This document shows, piece by piece, positions 58,631-64,000 of a stretch of 64,000 nucleotides of DNA (the first letter of the stretch is position 1; the number at the start of each line of letters is the position of its first letter). The notes under the pieces were generated by a model. It did not search any database. It was not told where the DNA came from and saw only the letters and a program-made list of their open reading frames with translations. Both the position numbers and the translations under genes were made by a program. Source of the stretch: Mycteria americana (taxonomy: Eukaryota; Chordata; Aves; Ciconiiformes; Ciconiidae); NCBI RefSeq assembly GCF_035582795.1, contig NC_134373.1:30102501-30166500 (forward strand), written 5' to 3'.

Positions 58631-61600
58631 GTGAGTATCAGCTAAGAAAGCAAACAATCTACCTAGCTTGTAAAGTTTCATCGGAGAAAGATCACTTCTC
58701 TATGTATTTATATGCGTGTGCAGTTAGGGACACACATACAAGTGAAAGCAGAACTCGCTGTCATTTTCCATCACTGAAGTGAGAAGAGAAAGGAGAATCC
58801 TGTCCCAGCTGGGGTGAGAAAAGGGATAGCAGCAATGCGGGAGGCTCTCAGGGTGCAGAGACTGGATTAAAGGTGTGGGCTAGGTGTAGGAGAGGGCCAA
58901 GGTACACGTACTCTGCAAGGCAACATACTCATTCACTGCGGACAGACAGAAAAAACCAGCTGCTAAAATGTATATGCAAGCAGCTGTGCATGAGCACATG
59001 GCATTGTATTAATGCTGGATGACAAGCACCTCTTGTTTATTCTTAATCTTGCTTGACTTAATGAATGCAGTAGTACTAGCTAGTAACAAGCAAAATAAAA
59101 GGAGAATAAAAGAACTAGTTTCCTGCACTAATCCATTGATTCTTTTTAGTATAACTACATAACCCGCGTTGTCGTTGTTGCTACTTCTGCACTTCTCCAT
59201 CTTGGTCTTTAGCTCTGAAACGCAGAGCTAAAAGTTCTGCCATTCTTGGTGGAGGGCCTAAGGTTTTGTCTAGATGTCTCTGCAATGCTGATTTAGTAGA
59301 AACTTGTTAAATATATCAATAATATATTTATAGTTATATTTATAGTGTATTAATAACTTAGTATGATCCAGAATTTGCAGTGTAAAAAATGTTACAATGA
59401 AAGTAAATTATCGGCTTGCATTTATATCTACCAAATGATATTGTAGAAGTTATTTATTAACCTAGAAAGTCGCTTTTAAAAGGATAGAAAATCTGAATCT
59501 TCCTGTGCATGTTGCCCTGGTAAAGTACCAAACACCAACTTCATTCCAAAGTTGTAAAATACTTATGACCATGCTTCACATAAAGGCCTCACTCTGTTTT
59601 GAATGGAACCAACAGAAAGCAGTAGTGATATTCTTGTGAATATTTAAGATAACAATAACTTCCTTCAGAAAAGTGCAAATAAGTTGTGTCCTTTCCCCAA
59701 ACGGTCTTTGGTGAGGCAAGCAACTGTACAGGAAACACATAACCTTCGAATATGTCATTGATCACACTACTTTATCCTTTTTTTTTTTTGCTCACTGTGG
59801 TTTTGAACAACTCATTCATCAGGTCACAGCACAATGTTAGTAAAAATCATTGCTTTTTGTTATCTGCTAAACTGCATTGTGAGGTAAAAGCTCCTCTTCT
59901 GTTACAAGTTGCTGGACCCTCTTCTGTTGCTGATGTAGTTAATTTTATGACAGAACAAACCTGCCATTTTCTACAACATCGTTATGATAAGAGTAGAAGG
60001 ATGCTAAAGATGTGTCGTGTGCTGCTCGGTCTAGCCTCAGTAGCACCGAGATTGCTGTACTAGAGGCGACCATTAGTCCACCTACGCCAGGGTTCTGCCT
60101 CTGACAGCACCCTGTACTAGGTGCTTCTGATACAGTTGAAAGTAAGACCAGAGTGATCAGCTGTCAAATAGGCTTCACAGGAGATTTTTTTTTAACGCCT
60201 ATCAGCTACTAGTTGACTTGTACTGTGCAACATGAGGGGTTTTTAACTCTTTGATTTCATAAAATATCACAGTGGATATTCGCATTTCCATATAAATGTT
60301 TGTTTCTTGAATTCACTGAGATCTTGGTTCCAACAATGTCATGTGGCAATGAGTTCAGTAAAAAATGTGGGTTTTTAAAGAAACATTATTATTTCCTTTC
60401 TCCAGATTTAAATCTGCTGCCTTTCACTTCCATTAGATGTAAATTTGCTTATACACCATAGGAGAGAAGAACTCACCTTAGTCTTTTAATTGTGCACTCT
60501 ACTGAAGAATAACAATGTATTTTTATTCTTAGTTATAGTTTGGTCTGTCTAGTTTGTGGCTATGTTTTTTTTCAATTTATAAACTCTTTTCAAGGGCTTC
60601 ACCCATAGTTTTTCCTGTAGTTAATTATTTTGTTGTCATGCTTAAAAAATTCAAAGATGAAATGTGAGTTTCCTTTATAGAAACCACCCAGCTCTGCTCT
60701 TATATCCTGCTTATATATGCGTTTAATAATAAATTTTCCACCACCTTACATCCAAGAAATGTTAGGTGTGCAGCAAATGTTTAATTAATTAATCTCACAA
60801 AGAACTTGTGAGGTAGGTTCCCTCATTTTACAGGTGAAACAGGGAGTGAGACAGCTAAATTAAGTGACTTGCTTAATATCACACAGTGAGTCAGTGCTAA
60901 TGCTGAAAGTAGAGTTTATGTCTTCTGGTTCCTTGCCCTGTATTTTAGTCATCAAACCAGACTTAACTCTAAAGTTGAACAAACTCCTTAAATGATTAAA
61001 ATAATTGTTCTCAATTTCATGTTGGAATATTATGTTTTAATCACCTAAGCAGCTGAAACACTTGCAGAAGTTTTCCTTGCTTAGGTATTTTTTAGTCTTT
61101 CTTGTTCAGATATTCCTGCAGATATCAGCTGAATATGTTTTGTTTACAGTAATCCTGGACTCTAAAAATACATTCAAGCAGATCTCCACAAAATAAATAA
61201 GGAACACACTTAAAACTCACAGCGATCTCTTTGTTATCAATGTAGCAATGCTCTTTTTCATACTCCCAACAGCAGTTCCACTTAATAATACCCATAGCTT
61301 TAATTAATGGAGCATAGTTATTGCCCCACAGAAAGAAAAGATAGAGTGCTGGTTATGCTGTCATGACTAGATGAAAATGTAGCCTGAAGCACAAAAGAGC
61401 AATTGCATCTTGAGAAATATCTGCTTAGAAGTGCAGTTCCGAACTATATGCTGTGTAATCTCTGAATAGACTGGTACATAAAGAGGTGCGATCCTTGAAA
61501 ACAAGTTTAAATGAATAGTACCTGTGTTCAGGCTAATGGTATGCTCCAATAGCTTTATAGCTTTACTGAGTATAGTCCACATACTTGTTTATGCAGATAG

Positions 61601-62397
61601 AACATATATAAATTTTTCCAATGCTCACTATCTTACCTGTTCAATAGTGTTCTTCAGTATAGGAAAGAATAAATGGCCCAGAAAATATGTACATAGGCAT
61701 AAGATTGAAAGAGGCTCAGGAGAAGGAATGAAGAAGTAATATACTCGTGGCTTGCTCCCTATTAAACCTGGGTATAGACACAGCTGCCTGTTACACAGCC
61801 TTATTCAATCCTCTGTATCATATAGTATTTTTAGTGTGTGTGAGACAAGCAGCACAAGGCGTGGTCAGCTCCAAGATTTTTATAAAGACTTTTGCCATAT
61901 GTAATGAATAGGGCATTGCTGTGTAAGCAGCCTTCCAACTTACTTGCAATTTAACAACAAAACACCTTAAAAATTCAACTGCTTCATTGCTGAATGCAAA
62001 TAAAGCTCCAAGTGGTAAAATCAATCAGTAAGCACTGGCGTGCTGTATTTATGGAAACAGCTCAAAAGTAATTTAACATGTTGTACTTGTAAAGAAGAAG
62101 AGAATCGCATCTTGCCTGCTGAACTGGGGGCTAGACAGAAGGTTCCAGCTAACAAGCCAAGGAAAGATGTTCCAAGAAGGCCATTCTGTTTCCTCTCTGG
62201 GGTCAATACTTCTAATTTACCATGTTGTTTTCCTTTTGGGTTTACCTTCTCTTTAAAATGTTAACTATGAGTGTATTTTACACTTTGCCACTAGGGCTCT
62301 GTCATCAGGGATCAGCTGTCCAATATTGGTCAGAGTACTGCTCCAGCTTCGCTTTCAGTTGCTATTAGAGACTAAGGTGTTTTCCTCACAGACTTCA
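58631..62397. other. Stretch without a supported gene
   Basis: AT-rich DNA with a MIR-like remnant at 60795-60960. ORFs up to 103 codons (59752-60063) lack splice or domain support. Confidence 0.5.
60795..60960 (-). mobile_element. MIR-like ancient SINE, antisense, well preserved
   Basis: Successive blocks CTTGTGAGGTAGGTTCCCTC, ATTTTACAGGTGAAACAGGG, TTAAGTGACTTGCTTAATAT and CACACAGTGAGTCAGTGCTA are the reverse complement of the MIR consensus order. This is the clearest MIR copy of the window. Confidence 0.75.
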
Positions 62398-62568
62398 GAA
62401 AATGGCCTGATGCCAAGCGATGAGCAGTTTGCAAGACAGCACTCTGTCTGCGCCCATCTATCAGGGCTTAGAGATGCTGCCTTTGAAAGGGGTTTTCAAA
62501 AACCAGGCAGGAGTTGTCCAGTACAAAGTGGACAAAGAAGACACTTCTGTGACTTTCATAGACTTTGA
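62398..62568 (+). CDS. Candidate exon with two open frames
   Basis: Following the acceptor TTTTCCTCACAG, phase 0 reads TSENGLMPSDEQFARQ... for 56 codons to TAG/TGA. An overlapping frame from the ATG at 62420 reads MSSLQDSTLSAPIYQG... for 98 codons and looks at least as protein-like (GVVQYKVDKEDTSVTFIDFE). It has no in-frame acceptor and may be an independent small ORF or a retrocopy fragment. Neither is recognised. Confidence 0.2.
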   Translation, partial: ENGLMPSDEQFARQHSVCAHLSGLRDAAFERGFQKPGRSCPVQSGQRRHFCDFHRL

Positions 62569-62719
62569 AACCAAACCCAAGAAAGCAATGCCAATAATTG
62601 AAAATATTTCTGTGGCTCTTCACTCATGTCTCCTTTTATCCATAGTTCCTATTATTAACCCATCAAATGTAATGGTAATAATGTTTGAGAAGCTGAAAAT
62701 TTTAATCAAACATTAGATA

Positions 62720-64000
62720 ATATTTGTGAAAAACAGGGTTTGAAATTATAATGTGCCTAGGTGTTCTCTTCCAGGTTGGGAACAGAAAGAAGACTTTGTG
62801 ATCTGTGTGTCTGATCAAAACTAACCAAACCAGTACAACCGAAATACATACACATACAGTTTATGGGCAGAGAATCCTTTTCAGCTAATAGGTATGAAGA
62901 ATAACTCAGCTTGAGAAAATCAGGAACTGTTTGGGATAATCTGAATGAGAATGGAGGATGCATAATACAGTTTCGCATTTGAGAAGAGCTCTGACAAAAT
63001 ACAGGCCTTGAATTTTGGATGCAGAGAGAGTTATACTTGCTTCATCTATTACTGAAGAGAATAGAAAACAAGCCAGTCTTTATGATTAAGTAAACATCAT
63101 GCTATTTTACATAATTAACTTTATTTAAGATCCTACTTTAAGGGAAAACCTCAATGTGTCCTGCCTACCTTAGTAATCTCATTACTAGTCACCGCTCTTT
63201 AATAGGTCTATCAGAGCCTTGTTGTGTTGATTCAGCACAGAAAGAAAACATTTTAGGAATGTCAGTTCTTCAAGCAGTAGGGATTATAGGCACGGTAACA
63301 GTACATCTTTGTGAAAGGTACATGCTGTCTGCCTTCATTCCCCATACAACAGTGAGAGGCAAACTGAGGTACAGCCATAGTGCTACTTTGAAGACTTAAT
63401 ATAATGAATATATTATTATGGAGATTTGATTCACAAAATTGAGAAAGCATTTGTGGTAATATGGTGCTTATACATTAGGGCCAGAGAATGAAATGGAAAA
63501 GAAAGTGAAAAGAAATGCATAATGAGGGAGTTGGCTTGTTTAGTTCCATTATGCAAACACAGTGAAAGGTACAAAGGTAAAGAATGCCACAAGTAACAAA
63601 AAAATCCAATATCAGTTACCTTAAATTATACTAATTATAAAAGGTGGAGTTAGCAATGCAGGCAAGATACATTTTTTCCAGCATTCCTTATTATGTGTTA
63701 ATCATGGCACTGTAAAGATCCAAAAATCTTGGATCATGCAGCTTGCAAAATCCCACTAGAACGTTTCTTGCTGGAACTAGGTACAGTAAGGCAAGTACAA
63801 GCTGAAACTGTAAATATGGGGAAGGAGTTCTCTGTTCAATAAAACAAGCAGTTTCTGCTGAAACTAGTTTTGCTTGAGGAACTAATTTGTGGTTCCAAGT
63901 GTCTTTCAGTGCTGACAGCTGAAGAAGGTAGCTCTGGGCCAGATTGTAATGTTCGCTCCTTGCTCTAATGGGCGGATGTGTTTAATTAACCTTTGTTTCT
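62720..64000. other. Stretch without a supported gene
   Basis: AT-rich DNA to the window edge with short ORFs only. Confidence 0.5.

Noticed and set aside
1..64000. Endogenous retrovirus, bacterial operon or CRISPR array
   Set aside because: No LTR pair, gag/pol reading frame, Shine-Dalgarno-led gene cluster or spaced direct repeats were seen.

Overview
This is vertebrate nuclear DNA, almost certainly from a bird. Coding sequence is split into short exons with GT/AG borders and long introns. There is one CpG island (about 43.4-44.3 kb). At least four CR1 LINE tails of the avian type are present, including the characteristic 8-bp 3' end repeats (ATTCTATG/ATTCTGTG). No bacterial, phage, plasmid or CRISPR feature is present. 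All gene models come from reading frames, splice phases and polyadenylation signals in this sequence; none was checked against a database.

Left part (1-24 kb, + strand). The window opens inside a + strand gene. One exon at 237-420 carries a stop codon and is followed by a 3' UTR with AATAAA at 755. A second chain of 11-12 small exons runs from about 1.4 kb to 18.0 kb (or 21.8 kb). It joins in a consistent phase into about 350-400 residues of acidic, low-complexity, probably disordered protein that I do not recognise. Three acceptors at the left (237, 1370/1430 and 3292) all need the same splice phase, so they may be alternative choices of one gene that starts before the window. Two terminal exons at the right (17964 and 21655) also share one phase.

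Middle part (27.3-34.8 kb, - strand). The clearest gene is a seven-coding-exon, 455-residue Kelch-repeat beta-propeller protein. Every exon-exon phase closes exactly, including a 47-nt exon. Its 5' UTR exon has a strong acceptor directly before the ATG region, so a further upstream exon is needed. The CpG island 9 kb away has a suitable minus-strand donor. A + strand candidate first exon starts in the same island, so the island may be a divergent promoter.

Right part (44.3-64 kb). This is mostly AT-rich intergenic or intronic DNA with CR1 and MIR-like SINE remnants. A tentative small + strand gene (exons at 44291, 46443 and 55501) and a few isolated exon-like frames are reported at low confidence.

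I found no exotic multi-gene system. The points most worth a second look are the Kelch protein with a long insertion before its last repeat, the unrecognised disordered protein with apparent alternative ends, and the CpG-island divergent promoter.
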